Notes: generated by a model not told the origin, from the letters alone. A DNA stretch of 64,000 bases from Halobacillus litoralis (GCF_020171725.1 NZ_JAIVAJ010000004.1:62001-126000), one strand, 5' to 3'; shown: positions 18,998 through 30,102, counted from the stretch's first letter. Numbers and translations are program-made.

Positions 18998-19300
18998 TGG
19001 GACAGCGAACGTCGGGGCGCGTGAGTGCGCGTCCTGATTATTTTTTTATGGGACTGTGGGCAGCTTGAGTAGGGGGAAGCTAGTCCCAATAAAGTCTAAA
19101 TGGGACTGTGAACAGCTTGAGTGGGGGTGTCACTGTCCCGATAAAGTTTTTATGGGACAGCGGAGAGAGAGTGTGTAGGCGTGTGCGTCCCGATTTCCAC
19201 TTATTGGGACAACGAACGAGCCTGCCTGGGGAGTGCCAGTCCCGATTCGAGATAATTGGGACTGGATGTGCTGTGTGAGGAAGTCTGCTAGTCCCATAAA
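18998..19300. repeat. 52-bp tandem repeat array, locus 2 (six units)
   Basis: TGGGAC recurs at 18998, 19049, 19101, 19153, 19205 and 19257 (one step of 51 bp, the rest 52). The 28-bp cores differ from those at locus 1, yet the order TGGGAC, 28 bp, GTCCC(A/G), 12-bp A/T-rich linker is kept. It ends with a half unit, AGTCCCATAAAA. The array lies between two convergent genes, as at locus 1. Confidence 0.9.
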
Positions 19301-19307
19301 ACGAAAA

Positions 19308-19342
19308 AAGCCGCGAGGAACTTGGTTCCCTGCGGCTTTTTC
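19308..19342 (-). terminator. galM intrinsic terminator
   Basis: AAAAAGCCGC on the left and GCGGCTTTTT on the right form a 10-bp stem around the interrupted GAGGAACTTGGTTCCCT segment just after the galM stop. The flanks are A-rich and T-rich, so it can act in both directions. Confidence 0.8.
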
Positions 19343-19345
19343 AAA

Positions 19346-20362
19346 TTAAAAGGAGAATGTCGTAAAGCGGTTGTAGTCTTCTTCTGCTTTTAACTTGATA
19401 CTCGGAAATCCTTTATGGTGCAGGGAAGCGGGGGAGGACTGGGTTTCCAGGCATAGGCCGTCGTGCTTCCGAGCGGTGCCGTGAGTGAGGGCCTCGCCTG
19501 CTCCTAAGTTATTCCCGGTGTAAAAGACGACGCCGGGTTGGTCGGTTTGGACGGTCATCGTGCGCCCGCTTTCTGGTTCCTGAAGAACGATTTTTTCATC
19601 CGTACCTTCTTTGAAAAGCAGGGTATGATCGAATCCGCCTCCAGCGAGCTTGATCTGTGGATCATCGGATGAAAAGCGTGGGCCGAGCTGCGTATCTTTT
19701 TGTAAATCGAAGGGCGTCCCCTCTACAGGGTGGATGCTGCCAGTTGGAATCAGCTGTTCATCGAGCTCGACATAGCGGTCGCTTTCGATGCGGATGGTGT
19801 GATCTTCGACGGTGCGTTTCGTATCGCCGCTCAAGTTGAAGTAGCTGTGATTGGTCAGTGTCAGGACCGTATCGGCGTTGCTTTTGGCGTGATAGTAGAT
19901 TCTAAATTGGTTGTCGTTATTCAGTTCATAGGTTACTTGGAAGGTGACATGACCTGGATAGCCGCCTTCTAAGTGGTCGCTTTCGCATGTCAGCACGACG
20001 CCGGAGCGGTCTTCTTCTTTATATTCGGCCATCTCCCACAGTTTGTTATGGAGGCCGTCTTTACCTCCGTGCAGAGAGTTTTCCCCTTCATTGGCGTGGA
20101 CCTGGTAAGTTTCGCCGTTCAAATCGAACGATGACCCATCCACTCTGCCTGCAACGCGGCCGATCAGTGCGCCGAGGTAGTTCGGATCGCCGATATAGTC
20201 TTCATAGTTCTTGTGAGCCAGTACGACATTCTCAAGCGTTCCGTTTCGGTCAGGGACGTTCAGGGCGGTCAAAATCCCTCCGTAGTTCAGCACGCTGAAA
20301 GATAAGCCGTTGGCGTTATGGAGCGTTACTTCTTTCCAATCCTTCATAACCGTGTCCTTCAT
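19346..20362 (-). CDS. galM: Galactose mutarotase (aldose 1-epimerase)
   Basis: The 338-residue enzyme interconverts alpha- and beta-D-galactose so that galactokinase gets its alpha anomer. Family motifs are visible: GALIGRVAGR, the NEGENSLHGG loop with its substrate His, the TLTNHSYFNL motif with the catalytic His, and a C-terminal CLETQ segment with the catalytic Glu. The start chosen (ATG 20362) has GAGGATGG nine bases upstream. An in-frame ATG at 20404 would overlap an AAACGTTT operator-like sequence and lacks a binding site. It is divergent from galK across a shared control region. Confidence 0.92.
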   Translation of the reverse strand: MKDTVMKDWKEVTLHNANGLSFSVLNYGGILTALNVPDRNGTLENVVLAHKNYEDYIGDPNYLGALIGRVAGRVDGSSFDLNGETYQVHANEGENSLHGGKDGLHNKLWEMAEYKEEDRSGVVLTCESDHLEGGYPGHVTFQVTYELNNDNQFRIYYHAKSNADTVLTLTNHSYFNLSGDTKRTVEDHTIRIESDRYVELDEQLIPTGSIHPVEGTPFDLQKDTQLGPRFSSDDPQIKLAGGGFDHTLLFKEGTDEKIVLQEPESGRTMTVQTDQPGVVFYTGNNLGAGEALTHGTARKHDGLCLETQSSPASLHHKGFPSIKLKAEEDYNRFTTFSF

Positions 20363-20388
20363 TTTGTTTTCCATCCTCTCTTGTTTTG

Positions 20389-20447
20389 AAAACGTTTGTA
20401 TCATTATGGCACAGAATCGCTTTTTATTACAACTAATAATGTAATAA
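20389..20447. promoter_or_regulatory. Operator-like elements of the galM-galK control region
   Basis: AAACGTTT (within 20389-20402) is the centre typical of LacI-family or CRE operators, though outer positions fit CRE poorly. TTATTAC (20424-20430) and GTAATAA (20441-20447) form an inverted repeat with a 10-bp spacer. The GTAATAA word also occurs twice before the GH2 glycosidase gene. Confidence 0.5.
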
Positions 20448-20483
20448 AAGATAAAACACTTAGTAAAAATTTAAGTAAAACTA

Positions 20484-20531
20484 TTGATTATTTTACCTAT
20501 ACGTTTTACTATAGATTTGAAAGCGATTTCT
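20484..20531 (+). promoter_or_regulatory. galK promoter with downstream CRE (CcpA site)
   Basis: TTGATT (20484-20489) and TACTAT (20507-20512) are 17 bp apart. TGAAAGCGATTTCT (20518-20531) matches the CRE consensus TGWAANCGNTNWCA at 13 of 14 positions and lies just downstream of the -10 box, suited to CcpA repression when glucose is present. Confidence 0.7.
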
Positions 20532-20581
20532 GAAAACTTAAAATAAGACTATATAGATCCATCATTCCAGGAGGGGTAAAG

Positions 20582-21751
20582 ATGAAAGAGACATTTGAGC
20601 GGTTGTTTGGGGACAAGGAGACACGGTTGTTTTTTGCACCGGGAAGAATCAATTTGATCGGGGAGCACACGGACTACAATGGCGGCCACGTGTTTCCAGC
20701 GACGATTACGTACGGGACGTATGCGCTGGCTGCGAAGCGTGATGATCGTACAGTGAACCTTTATTCGATGAACTTTGAAGATAAAGGTGTCGTGTCCTTT
20801 TCGCTGGATGAACTTGATTTCGACAAGGCGCATGACTGGGCGAATTATCCGAAGGGGATGATCCGTTACCTTCAGTCTGAGGCACGCACGTCAGGCAGCG
20901 GCTTTGACGTCGTGTATTACGGCAACATTCCGAACGGTGCGGGCTTGTCTTCATCTGCGTCGATCGAGATCGTGACGGGTGTCATGCTTGAATCGTTATT
21001 CGACTGGAATCTGGACCGCGTCGAAATGGTGAAGATCGGTCAGAAGGTGGAGAATGAGTTCATGGGCGTCAATAGTGGCATTATGGACCAGTTCGCCATC
21101 GGTATGGGGAAAAAAGGAGCGGGGATTCTGCTCGACTGCAACACCCTGCAGTATGAATACGCGCCGCTTGAGCTCGAGCGTGAGCAGGTGATCATCATGA
21201 ATACGAATAAGCGTCGTGAGCTGGCAGATTCGAAATACAATGAGCGCAGGGGTGAGTGTGACCTGGCCGTGGAACAGCTTCAGAAGGAGCTTTCCATCGA
21301 AACGCTCGGTGAGCTGACAGAGGAAGCGTTTGAAGCGAACAAGCATCTGATTGAAAGTGAAACGGTTCAAAAAAGAGCGAAGCACGCCGTTTATGAGAAT
21401 GAGCGCACAGTGAAGGCATTGAAGGCGCTGAAAAATGGTGAGTTGGAACGCTTCGGTGAGCTGATGAACGCTTCGCATGTCTCGCTTCGAGATGACTATG
21501 AAGTGACTGGAAAAGAGCTCGATACGTTAGTGGAAGCGGCATGGGAGCAGCGTGGTGTCCTCGGTGCCCGCATGACGGGGGCTGGGTTCGGCGGCTGTGC
21601 GATTGCGATTGTGAAGACGGATGAAGTGGAAGCGTTTATCGACCAGGTTGGAAAGACGTACGAAGAGAAGATCGGGTATGAAGCGACGTTTTATGTAGCG
21701 GATATTGGAGACGGAGCGAGAGAACTAAGTGCGGATGAGGTGATCGTGTGA
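20582..21751 (+). CDS. galK: Galactokinase
   Basis: The 389-residue GHMP-family kinase phosphorylates alpha-D-galactose to galactose 1-phosphate in the cytoplasm. The galactokinase signature [15 protein letters not shown] is at residues 21-35. The ATP-binding motif [11 protein letters not shown] is near residue 118, and the third GHMP motif [10 protein letters not shown] is near residue 338. The ATG follows AGGAGGGGTAAAG. It overlaps galE by 4 bp (ATG/GTG-TGA type coupling), so galK, galE and galT form one translationally coupled operon, the Leloir pathway. Confidence 0.96.
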   Translation: MKETFERLFGDKETRLFFAPGRINLIGEHTDYNGGHVFPATITYGTYALAAKRDDRTVNLYSMNFEDKGVVSFSLDELDFDKAHDWANYPKGMIRYLQSEARTSGSGFDVVYYGNIPNGAGLSSSASIEIVTGVMLESLFDWNLDRVEMVKIGQKVENEFMGVNSGIMDQFAIGMGKKGAGILLDCNTLQYEYAPLELEREQVIIMNTNKRRELADSKYNERRGECDLAVEQLQKELSIETLGELTEEAFEANKHLIESETVQKRAKHAVYENERTVKALKALKNGELERFGELMNASHVSLRDDYEVTGKELDTLVEAAWEQRGVLGARMTGAGFGGCAIAIVKTDEVEAFIDQVGKTYEEKIGYEATFYVADIGDGARELSADEVIV

Positions 21752-22752
21752 GTGTATTAGTTGTCGGTGGAGCGGGTTATATTGGGTCCCATGCGGTATG
21801 GCAGCTCGTGGACAGAGGGCGCGACGTCGTCGTTGTGGATCGTCTGTCGACGGGGCATCGCGGCGCAGTAGCCCCGGAGGTTCCATTCTATGAAGGGGAC
21901 ATTCGTGACCGGGCCTTTCTACGCTCTGTTTTTCAAAAGGAAAAGGTGGAGGCGGTGATTCACTTTGCTGCGAATTCGTTGGTGGGAGAGTCGATGGAGA
22001 AGCCGCTGGAGTACTTTGATAACAATGTGTACGGGACGCAGGTGCTGCTTGAGGTGATGAAGGAGTTCGATGTGAAGAATATCGTATTTTCTTCGACGGC
22101 GGCGACGTACGGGGAGCCGGATGTGGTGCCGATTACGGAGGAGATGCCGACGAAACCTGAGAATACGTATGGTGAGACGAAGCTTACGATGGAGAAGATG
22201 ATGAAGTGGTGTGACAAGGCGTTCGGGATGAAGTATGTGTCGCTTCGTTACTTCAATGTGGCGGGGGCTCGTTCGACGACGGAGATCGGCGAGGACCATC
22301 GTCCGGAGACGCATTTGATTCCGATCATTCTTCAGGTGGCGCTTGGGCAGCGCGATCATATTACGGTGTTCGGGGATGATTATGATACGCCGGACGGGAC
22401 GTGTATCCGTGATTACATCCATGTCGAGGATTTGATAGATGCGCATATTCTGGCGGTCGATTATTTGGCGGATGGTGGCGAGAGTGATGTGTTCAACTTA
22501 GGCAGCAGCCGCGGCTTTTCTGTCAAAGAGATGATCGATACGGCGCGTGAGGTGACCGGGCATGAGATTCCTGCTGAGATGGGGGATCGTCGTGCGGGGG
22601 ATCCGAGTAAGTTGATTGCGTCTTCTGATAAAGCGCAGAAGGTATTGGGTTGGAATCCGAAGCGTACGGACGTGCATACGATCATCGAGGACGCGTGGCG
22701 CTGGCACCAGAAGTACCCGAAAGGCTATGACGACAAGGAGGCAGAGGGATGA
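21748..22752 (+). CDS. galE: UDP-glucose 4-epimerase
   Basis: The 334-residue extended SDR enzyme converts UDP-galactose to UDP-glucose. The NAD-binding GGAGYIGSH motif starts at residue 7. The active site has SST at residues 116-118 and Tyr141-x3-Lys145 (YGETK), and the RYFNVAGA substrate loop is present. It starts with GTG overlapping the galK stop, and its stop overlaps the galT ATG by 4 bp. It works between galK and galT in the same operon. Confidence 0.96.
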   Translation: MSVLVVGGAGYIGSHAVWQLVDRGRDVVVVDRLSTGHRGAVAPEVPFYEGDIRDRAFLRSVFQKEKVEAVIHFAANSLVGESMEKPLEYFDNNVYGTQVLLEVMKEFDVKNIVFSSTAATYGEPDVVPITEEMPTKPENTYGETKLTMEKMMKWCDKAFGMKYVSLRYFNVAGARSTTEIGEDHRPETHLIPIILQVALGQRDHITVFGDDYDTPDGTCIRDYIHVEDLIDAHILAVDYLADGGESDVFNLGSSRGFSVKEMIDTAREVTGHEIPAEMGDRRAGDPSKLIASSDKAQKVLGWNPKRTDVHTIIEDAWRWHQKYPKGYDDKEAEG

Positions 22753-24227
22753 ACATCTATGATACGGTACAGCAGCTCGTCGACAAGGCTTTGGCGGCGG
22801 AATTGATTGAGGAAACGGACGTCATTTATACGCGTAATCAGGTGCTCGGGCAGCTTGACCTTGATACGTTTACGCCGGACGGGGACAACGGATTGGACCG
22901 GTCGATTCCGGATTTATTGGAGGTGCTCGTTGATTATGCGGCAGGACAGCGTTTGATTGATGATGTATTGGATGAGAAGGAGCAGTTCCAGGCGGATTTG
23001 ATGAATCATTTTCTGCCGCGTCCGAGCGACGTGAACCGGACGTTCAAACAGAAGTATGAGCAGGACCCGGTGGCGGCGACGGATTATTTTTACGAGATGA
23101 GTCAGAAGAGTAACTACATCCAGACGAAGCGGATTGCTCAGAATGTATCGTTCAAGGCGGATACAGAGTATGGGGATTTGGACATTACAATCAACTTGTC
23201 GAAGCCGGAGAAGGATCCGAAGCAGATTGCGAAGGAACGTGAGATGAAAAAAACGGACGCGGATTATCCGAAGTGTCTGCTTTGTGTCGAGAATGAGGGC
23301 TACCCGGGTCGGATCGGTCACCCGGCGCGCTCGAACCACAGGTTAGTGCGGCTCGATCTTGGCGGTGAGAACTGGATGCTGCAGTATTCGCCGTATGTGT
23401 ATTACAACGAGCACAGCATTGTTCTGTCTGAAAAGCATGTGCCGATGACGATCGACCGGAAGACGTTCGATCAGCTGCTCGAGTTCACAGATCAGTTCCC
23501 GCACTATTTCATCGGCTCGAATGCGGATCTACCGATTGTCGGGGGTTCGATTCTGTCGCATGACCATTATCAGGCGGGGCGCTATGAGTTTGCGATGGCG
23601 AAGGCGGAGGATGCGTTCACCTTCCCGCTTGATGGGCATCCTGATGTGGAGGCTTCTGTGCTGAAGTGGCCGATGTCTGTGGTCAGGCTTCGCGGGCAGA
23701 ATCGCGAGGAGCTTGCGGCGTTGTCGGATCAGGTGCTTTCGGTTTGGCGTGAGTACAGTGATCCGGAGGCGTCTGTGCATGCGTACTCTGGTGATGAGCC
23801 GCACAATACGGTGACGCCGATTGCGCGCCGTCGCGGGGAGGCCTTTGAAGTCGACCTCGTGCTGCGGAATAACCGGACGAGTGAGGAGCACCCGATGGGG
23901 ATCTTCCACCCTCATGAAGAGGTGCACCACATTAAGAAGGAGAACATCGGGCTCATCGAAGTGATGGGGCTTGCGGTGCTGCCGGCTCGTTTGAAAAGCG
24001 AATTGAAGGAAGTGGAGAAATTCGTTGCGGGCGAAGAGGCGGAGGTCACGGAGAACCATCAAGAGTGGGCGGATGATTTGAAAGCGGCGTATGCCGGAGG
24101 AGATGTGACGGCGTTCGTCGAGGAAGCGGTCGGCGAGAAGTTCAAGCAGGTGCTCACGCACGCCGGTGTGTTCAAGCAGGACGAAGACGGTCAGGCCGCG
24201 TTCAAGCGATTCATCGATACGTTGTAA
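22749..24227 (+). CDS. galT: UDP-glucose--hexose-1-phosphate uridylyltransferase (Firmicutes class 2 GalT)
   Basis: The 492-residue length and sequence match the class 2 GalT of Firmicutes, not the shorter enterobacterial type. It exchanges UMP between UDP-glucose and galactose 1-phosphate. The histidine-rich catalytic segment [10 protein letters not shown] is near residue 270, and the [13 protein letters not shown] and HPARSNHR stretches characteristic of the class lie near residues 178-198. The ATG overlaps the galE stop. It is the last gene of the galKET operon, followed directly by a strong terminator. Confidence 0.95.
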   Translation: MNIYDTVQQLVDKALAAELIEETDVIYTRNQVLGQLDLDTFTPDGDNGLDRSIPDLLEVLVDYAAGQRLIDDVLDEKEQFQADLMNHFLPRPSDVNRTFKQKYEQDPVAATDYFYEMSQKSNYIQTKRIAQNVSFKADTEYGDLDITINLSKPEKDPKQIAKEREMKKTDADYPKCLLCVENEGYPGRIGHPARSNHRLVRLDLGGENWMLQYSPYVYYNEHSIVLSEKHVPMTIDRKTFDQLLEFTDQFPHYFIGSNADLPIVGGSILSHDHYQAGRYEFAMAKAEDAFTFPLDGHPDVEASVLKWPMSVVRLRGQNREELAALSDQVLSVWREYSDPEASVHAYSGDEPHNTVTPIARRRGEAFEVDLVLRNNRTSEEHPMGIFHPHEEVHHIKKENIGLIEVMGLAVLPARLKSELKEVEKFVAGEEAEVTENHQEWADDLKAAYAGGDVTAFVEEAVGEKFKQVLTHAGVFKQDEDGQAAFKRFIDTL

Positions 24228-24236
24228 AAAAAGGGG

Positions 24237-24268
24237 CTCAGCAATGGCGGACCGTTGCTGAGTTCTTT
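24237..24268 (+). terminator. galKET operon terminator
   Basis: An 11-bp stem, CTCAGCAATGG (24237-24247) with CCGTTGCTGAG (24252-24262), has loop CGGA and is followed by TTCTTTT. Confidence 0.85.
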
Positions 24269-24270
24269 TA

Positions 24271-25478
<1,208 letters not shown>

Positions 25479-25481
25479 ATA

Positions 25482-25525
25482 AAAGGACTCCTGAGAGGCT
25501 GGAAGGCTGCTTAGGGGTCTTTTTT
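25482..25525 (+). terminator. Intrinsic terminator after the lacI-type gene
   Basis: AAAAGGACTCCTGAG pairs with CTTAGGGGTCTTTTTT across a 14-nt loop, ending in a T-run. Confidence 0.8.
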
Positions 25526-25673
25526 GTTATTTGTTTATTTGTAATGAAAGGGTTGAGGTTATCGGTCTCAAGTCGGTTTTAGAGAGAGTGAGAAAGTGTA
25601 GTGAGAGATGGGTATGATGGTATTGGGAGGACGTTAAAAGCATCCTCCCTTTATTTTTTAACTTTTATAACAA

Positions 25674-25737
25674 TTTTACTTGTAATAAAACGTTTATTCA
25701 TGTAATAATAGAGTTAACTTAAATGAAAGCCCTTTCT
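25674..25737 (+). promoter_or_regulatory. GH2 operon control region with GTAATAA repeats and CRE-like site
   Basis: GTAATAA occurs at 25682-25688 and 25702-25708, exactly 20 bp apart, with AAACGTTT between them. TGAAAGCCCTTTCT (25724-25737) matches CRE at 12 of 14 positions and is nearly the same sequence as the CRE before galK. CCCTTTCTGAAAAGGG overlapping its end can form a small hairpin. Confidence 0.5.
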
Positions 25738-25778
25738 GAAAAGGGATTCAGGAATTCGACATAAATGAGGTGGAGCGC

Positions 25779-27578
25779 ATGATGGCGACAGAACGGTTGC
25801 TTGAGAGAAAAGGGAGTACGTCGGTGGATTATCCGAGGCCGCAGTTCAAACGCAGCGAGTGGATCGATTTGAACGGGGCGTGGGCGTTTGGATTTGATCC
25901 GGAAAATCGCGGCGAGTCGGAAGGGTGGCAGCACGGTGGTTTCTTGAAGGATGAGATCAAGGTGCCGTATGTGTACCAGAGCGCGCAATCGACGGTGGAA
26001 AATAAAGAGCTGCATTCTATTGTCTGGTATGAGCGCACGTTTGAATGGGAGCTTACGGAGAAGGATGTGCACCTTCACTTTGAAGCGGTCGACTATTTGG
26101 CGAAGGTTTGGGTGAACGGGCAGTTCGCGGGTTCACATGAAGGTGGGCATACGCCGTTCCAGATGGAGATTCATTCCTTTTTAACAGACGGGGAGAACAG
26201 GATTACGGTTCGGGTCGAGGATGAGAATGATGTGGAGCAGCCGATTGGGAAGCAGTCATGGAAGGCTGAGAATTTCTTGTGCTGGTACACGAGGACGACG
26301 GGGATTTGGCAGTCGGTTTGGATGGAGGAAGTATGGACGGTTTATCTGGAGGATGTGAGGATGACGCCGCAGGTCGAGGATTCGGCGATTCAGATCGAAG
26401 CGCAAGTCAAAAGACACGATCACCCCGTGTACGTAGAGGCGGAAGTATTTTTCCAAGGGGAATGGATCACGACGGGTGGTGTGTGGTTGAAGGCGCATCA
26501 GAGGACGGCGGAGATGATGCTGGATGTCGAGTCGGATCAGGCGGATTTCCGGGTGTTCTACTGGTCGCCGGATGAGCCGAATTTGTATGATGTGCGCTTC
26601 ACGGTGAAGGATCAGGATACGGTGCACGACCGGGTGGAGAGTTACTTCGGGATGAGGAAAATCGAGGTGGAAGATGGACGGATGCTGCTCAACCGGGAAA
26701 CGTTCTATCAGAAGTTGATTCTTGATCAGGGCTATTACGGGGATGCGTTGATGACGGCGTCGTTCGATGAGATGAAGGCGGATCTTGAAAAGGTGAAGGA
26801 GATGGGCTTCAATGGGGTGCGTCGCCACCAGACGATTGCGGACCGCCGTTATATGTATTTGTGTGACAAGCTTGGGCTTGTGATGTGGGCGGAGATGCCG
26901 AGTTTCTTCAAGTTCTCGAAGCGTTCGATGAAGCGGATGATGGATGAGTCGAGGGAGATGATCGAGAAGCATGTCAATCATCCTTCTGTCATCGTCTACA
27001 CGTTGATGAATGAGTCGTGGGGTGTGAATGAGGTGTATCATCGGAAGGATCAGCAGGACTTTGTAAACGCTTTATACTATCAGGCGAAGGCGCTGGATCC
27101 GACGAGGCTGGTCGTTGGGAATGACGGCTGGGAGCATACGATGACGGATATTCTGACGATTCACGACTACAATGCGGATGCGGATTCGATGCGGGAGAGT
27201 TATCGGGACAAAGCGTCGTTCGTCGATGGCAGTCCTTCGAAGACCAGCCGGAAGCAGAATTACGCGAAAGGCTATCGTTACCGCGGTGAACCGGTGATGG
27301 TGAGTGAGTATGGCGGCATCGCCTACGGATCGAGCGGGGGCTCGGACTGGGGCTATGGGAAGCGGCCTGAGTCGGAGGAGGAAGTGTTGAACCGTTTGAA
27401 GGCGTTGACGAGTGTCATTGAGGAGACGCCTTACGTGCAGGGCTTCTGCTATACGCAGCTCACTGATGTCGAACAGGAAGTGAATGGGCTGCTCGACCAC
27501 AATCACGAGTACAAGTTCGCTCCTGAAAAAATAAAAGCCATTATGGCCAAGCAGTCTGACGGGTTTATTTTCGAATGA
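25779..27578 (+). CDS. Glycoside hydrolase family 2 (beta-galactosidase/beta-glucuronidase type)
   Basis: The roughly 600-residue protein has the three-part GH2 layout: N-terminal sugar-binding jelly roll (about residues 10-180), immunoglobulin-like domain, and a C-terminal TIM barrel from about residue 290. The barrel's catalytic acid/base Glu is in LMNESWG (about residue 411) and the nucleophile Glu in MVSEYGG (about residue 509). The size is that of beta-glucuronidases and small beta-galactosidases. Beside a galactose operon, a beta-galactosidase role is the best guess. There is no signal peptide, so substrate must be imported, fitting the symporter gene 19 bp downstream. ATG 25779 or 25782 are equally good after GAGGTGGAG. 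Confidence 0.88.
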   Translation: MMATERLLERKGSTSVDYPRPQFKRSEWIDLNGAWAFGFDPENRGESEGWQHGGFLKDEIKVPYVYQSAQSTVENKELHSIVWYERTFEWELTEKDVHLHFEAVDYLAKVWVNGQFAGSHEGGHTPFQMEIHSFLTDGENRITVRVEDENDVEQPIGKQSWKAENFLCWYTRTTGIWQSVWMEEVWTVYLEDVRMTPQVEDSAIQIEAQVKRHDHPVYVEAEVFFQGEWITTGGVWLKAHQRTAEMMLDVESDQADFRVFYWSPDEPNLYDVRFTVKDQDTVHDRVESYFGMRKIEVEDGRMLLNRETFYQKLILDQGYYGDALMTASFDEMKADLEKVKEMGFNGVRRHQTIADRRYMYLCDKLGLVMWAEMPSFFKFSKRSMKRMMDESREMIEKHVNHPSVIVYTLMNESWGVNEVYHRKDQQDFVNALYYQAKALDPTRLVVGNDGWEHTMTDILTIHDYNADADSMRESYRDKASFVDGSPSKTSRKQNYAKGYRYRGEPVMVSEYGGIAYGSSGGSDWGYGKRPESEEEVLNRLKALTSVIEETPYVQGFCYTQLTDVEQEVNGLLDHNHEYKFAPEKIKAIMAKQSDGFIFE

Positions 27579-27597
27579 ATCAAAGGAGGAGAAGAGG

Positions 27598-28986
27598 ATG
27601 GCAACAGCAAAAAAGATGGTGACACAGGAAGTGGATAAGCGGGAGGATATCAGCAACAAGGAGTTTGCGTCGTATTTCGGCTACGGGTTCGGGCAGTGTA
27701 TCAGCTTCGGACTCGTCGGCTCGTACATTTTGTTTTTCTACACGGATATTCTCGGGATTTCGGCAGCGGCGGCGAGTATGATCTTTCTGATCGCGCGGAC
27801 GTGGGATGCGATCAATGATCCGATGATGGCGTCTGTGATGGATACGCTTCACTCTAAGCACGGGAAGTTCCGGCCTTATTTGAAGTACATGCCGTTTTTA
27901 ATTGCTATTATTACTGTTGTTTGTTTTATACCGCTTGATGGACTGAGCATGACGGCTAAGATCTTGTTTGCGGGTGGTACGTACATTCTTTGGGGAATGA
28001 TTTACACGGTTTCGGATGTGCCGTACTGGTCGTTGTCGACGGTGATGAGTCAGGACGCGCAGCAGCGGACGAAGCTGATTACGTTTGCGAACATGGGCGT
28101 TTTTGCCGGAATCGGATTGTCGCCGGTCGTGTTCGTCCCGCTTGCTGAGTGGCTTGGGCAGGGGGATCTCGGTCAGGGATACTTTCTTGCGACGGCTGTC
28201 TTGATGGTCGTGGCGCTTCCGATCATGTTGAATGGGTTCAAGAACACGAAAGAACGTGTCGCTCCGCCGAAGACGAAAGTGACATTGAAGGATGCCGCTC
28301 GCGCGGTTCGTGCCAACAAGCCGATGTTTGCGATCCTTGTCGTCTTCTTCTGTAATGTCTTCATGAACATAACGCAGGCGCTCAACGTATTCTTTTTTAC
28401 GTACAATCTTGGAAACGCTTCCTTGATGTCGATCTTCGGAATCATCAGTCTGGCGAGCTGTATCGGATTCTTCGTCATTCCGAGCCTTGCCAAACGCTTT
28501 AAGAAAAAACATCTGCTGATGACGATTGTGGCGGCGGATATCGTCGTACGGATCGTCTGGTTCTCGGTTGGGTACTCAAGCGTCATCGTCTCCTTCGTCT
28601 TCATCGCGATTACGATGCTGTTGTACACGGCAACCGGTCCACTGATTTCTGCGATGCTTGCTGAGACGATTGAATATACCGAGCTGAAGACAGGAAAACG
28701 GAACGAAGCCGTGACCTTCTCGGGTCAGACGTTCACCGGCAAGCTGTCTGTTGCAGTGGCGGGTGGTCTGACGGGTGTGATCCTGACGTGGATCAACTAC
28801 GCTCCGAACCAGGCTCAGTCCGTTGCGACGACCGACGCTCTGTTCTTCGTTGTCGCCCTGCTTCCGGCACTCGGCTCCCTGATCCGTCTGATTGTGATGT
28901 ATTTCTACAATTATACGGAGGATGAGTATCAGGATGTCGTCGAGAAGCTTGAACAGCGTAAGTTGGAAGAGAATCCTTCCTATTAA
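27598..28986 (+). CDS. GPH-family sugar:cation symporter (MelB/UidB type)
   Basis: The 462-residue protein has 12 predicted membrane helices and the glycoside-pentoside-hexuronide family signature near its N-terminus (FGYGFGQCISFGLVGSYI, then ARTWDAINDPMM). These carriers import glycosides with H+ or Na+. The ATG follows AAAGGAGGAG. It forms an operon with the GH2 enzyme, so the pair imports and cleaves a glycoside, probably a beta-galactoside. The released galactose would feed the galKET pathway. The exact sugar cannot be read from the sequence. Confidence 0.9.
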   Translation: MATAKKMVTQEVDKREDISNKEFASYFGYGFGQCISFGLVGSYILFFYTDILGISAAAASMIFLIARTWDAINDPMMASVMDTLHSKHGKFRPYLKYMPFLIAIITVVCFIPLDGLSMTAKILFAGGTYILWGMIYTVSDVPYWSLSTVMSQDAQQRTKLITFANMGVFAGIGLSPVVFVPLAEWLGQGDLGQGYFLATAVLMVVALPIMLNGFKNTKERVAPPKTKVTLKDAARAVRANKPMFAILVVFFCNVFMNITQALNVFFFTYNLGNASLMSIFGIISLASCIGFFVIPSLAKRFKKKHLLMTIVAADIVVRIVWFSVGYSSVIVSFVFIAITMLLYTATGPLISAMLAETIEYTELKTGKRNEAVTFSGQTFTGKLSVAVAGGLTGVILTWINYAPNQAQSVATTDALFFVVALLPALGSLIRLIVMYFYNYTEDEYQDVVEKLEQRKLEENPSY

Positions 28987-28991
28987 ATAGT

Positions 28992-29023
28992 AGCCTCTCC
29001 TTTTGCCGGGAGAGGCTTTTTTG
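28992..29023 (+). terminator. GH2-symporter operon terminator
   Basis: AGCCTCTCC (28992-29000) and GGAGAGGCT (29009-29017) form a 9-bp stem followed by six T. Confidence 0.85.
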
Positions 29024-29099
29024 TCGGGGGAAGGGTTGTGAGGGGAGGCTGGCTTTTCTGATATAATGGAAAAAGACTAGAAAAAACGGCGGTGTTGGA

Positions 29100-30017
29100 A
29101 TGAAAAGTTTACAGTTATCGTTTGATAATATGCTGTCGATCAGCAAGGCGTTGGCGAATCAGACGCGGATCGATATTCTGAAAATCTTGAGTGAGAAGCC
29201 TCACAATGTGAACGAGTTGAAGGGGAAGCTCGGTCTTCCGTTTTCGACGACGGCCTCTCACGTCAATAAGCTCGAGGAGGTCGGGCTGATTGTGACCGAG
29301 CTTGTTCCGGGGCGGGGGACGCAGAAGGTGAGTGCGATCAATTATGACCGGGTCGTGATGGATCTCTTTTCTGATGACGGGACCTCGAATGATTATGAGC
29401 TGAAGTTCGAGATGCCGATCGGGGATTATCTCGATTGTCATGTCGTGCCGAACTGCGGGCTGGTCGCTGAAGACGGCTACATCGGTATGCAGGACGATCC
29501 CCGTTCATTCTATGAGCCGGAGCGGAAGCGGGCGCAGCTATTGTTTTTCCGGGACGGGTATGTCGAGTATCGTTTCCCGAACCGGATTCCCTACGGCTAT
29601 CAGGCGAAGGAGATTGAATTCAGTGCCGAGCTTTGTTCGGAGGCGCCGAATCATAAGATGGAGTGGCCGTCTGACATTACCGCGTGGATCAACGGCTTTG
29701 ATGTCGGGACGTGGACATCGCCGAGCGACTTCGGTGGTGAGCGCGGGTTGTTGACACCGGATTGGTGGAGGACGAACTACACGCAGTACGGTCTTTTGAA
29801 GCAGTGGAAGGTGACGGATCAGGGCTGTTTTATCGATGGAAACAAAATTGACAACGGCCTGAGCCTTGGTGACCTGATGATTGACGGGAAACCGTACATT
29901 TCATTCAAGCTTGGCATCAAGGAAGACGCGGTCAATTCGGGAGGCTTGAACTTGTTCGGTCCGAAGTTCGGGAATTACGAGCAGGGGATTCTGATGCACG
30001 TGAAGTATGAGAAGTAG
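29100..30017 (+). CDS. ArsR-type regulator with an unusual C-terminal domain
   Basis: Residues 5-90 form a winged helix-turn-helix of the ArsR kind (ISKALANQTRIDILKIL, then LPFSTTASHVNKLEEVGLI). No metal-binding CxC motif is present. The next 215 residues form a beta-rich domain with many aromatic residues and the segments DGYIGMQDDPRSFYEPE and WPSDITAWINGFDVGTW. This looks like a jelly-roll sugar-binding domain rather than a metal sensor. Such proteins occur beside carbohydrate operons, so a sugar-responsive regulator of the adjacent GH2 and gal genes is plausible. The ATG has a weak binding site (GGTGTTGGA), and TATAAT lies at 29062-29067. Confidence 0.7.
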   Translation: MKSLQLSFDNMLSISKALANQTRIDILKILSEKPHNVNELKGKLGLPFSTTASHVNKLEEVGLIVTELVPGRGTQKVSAINYDRVVMDLFSDDGTSNDYELKFEMPIGDYLDCHVVPNCGLVAEDGYIGMQDDPRSFYEPERKRAQLLFFRDGYVEYRFPNRIPYGYQAKEIEFSAELCSEAPNHKMEWPSDITAWINGFDVGTWTSPSDFGGERGLLTPDWWRTNYTQYGLLKQWKVTDQGCFIDGNKIDNGLSLGDLMIDGKPYISFKLGIKEDAVNSGGLNLFGPKFGNYEQGILMHVKYEK

Positions 30018-30065
30018 AGGGGGCGATTCCCCTTTGCTTCAGGCTTGGATGAACGATATACTGGT

Positions 30066-30079
30066 TGTAAACGTTTTTA
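30066..30079 (+). promoter_or_regulatory. CRE (CcpA site) before the ATP-grasp gene
   Basis: TGTAAACGTTTTTA matches the CRE consensus at 13 of 14 positions and lies 24 bp before the ATG. This implies catabolite control of the ATP-grasp gene and possibly murJ. Confidence 0.65.
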
Positions 30080-30102
30080 ACAAACATACGGGGAGCATAC
30101 AT

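Noticed and set aside
26256..27041. Long open frame on the minus strand inside the GH2 gene
   Set aside because: It lies fully antisense to a gene with clear catalytic motifs, has Arg/His-rich sequence typical of antisense frames, and has no binding site or family.
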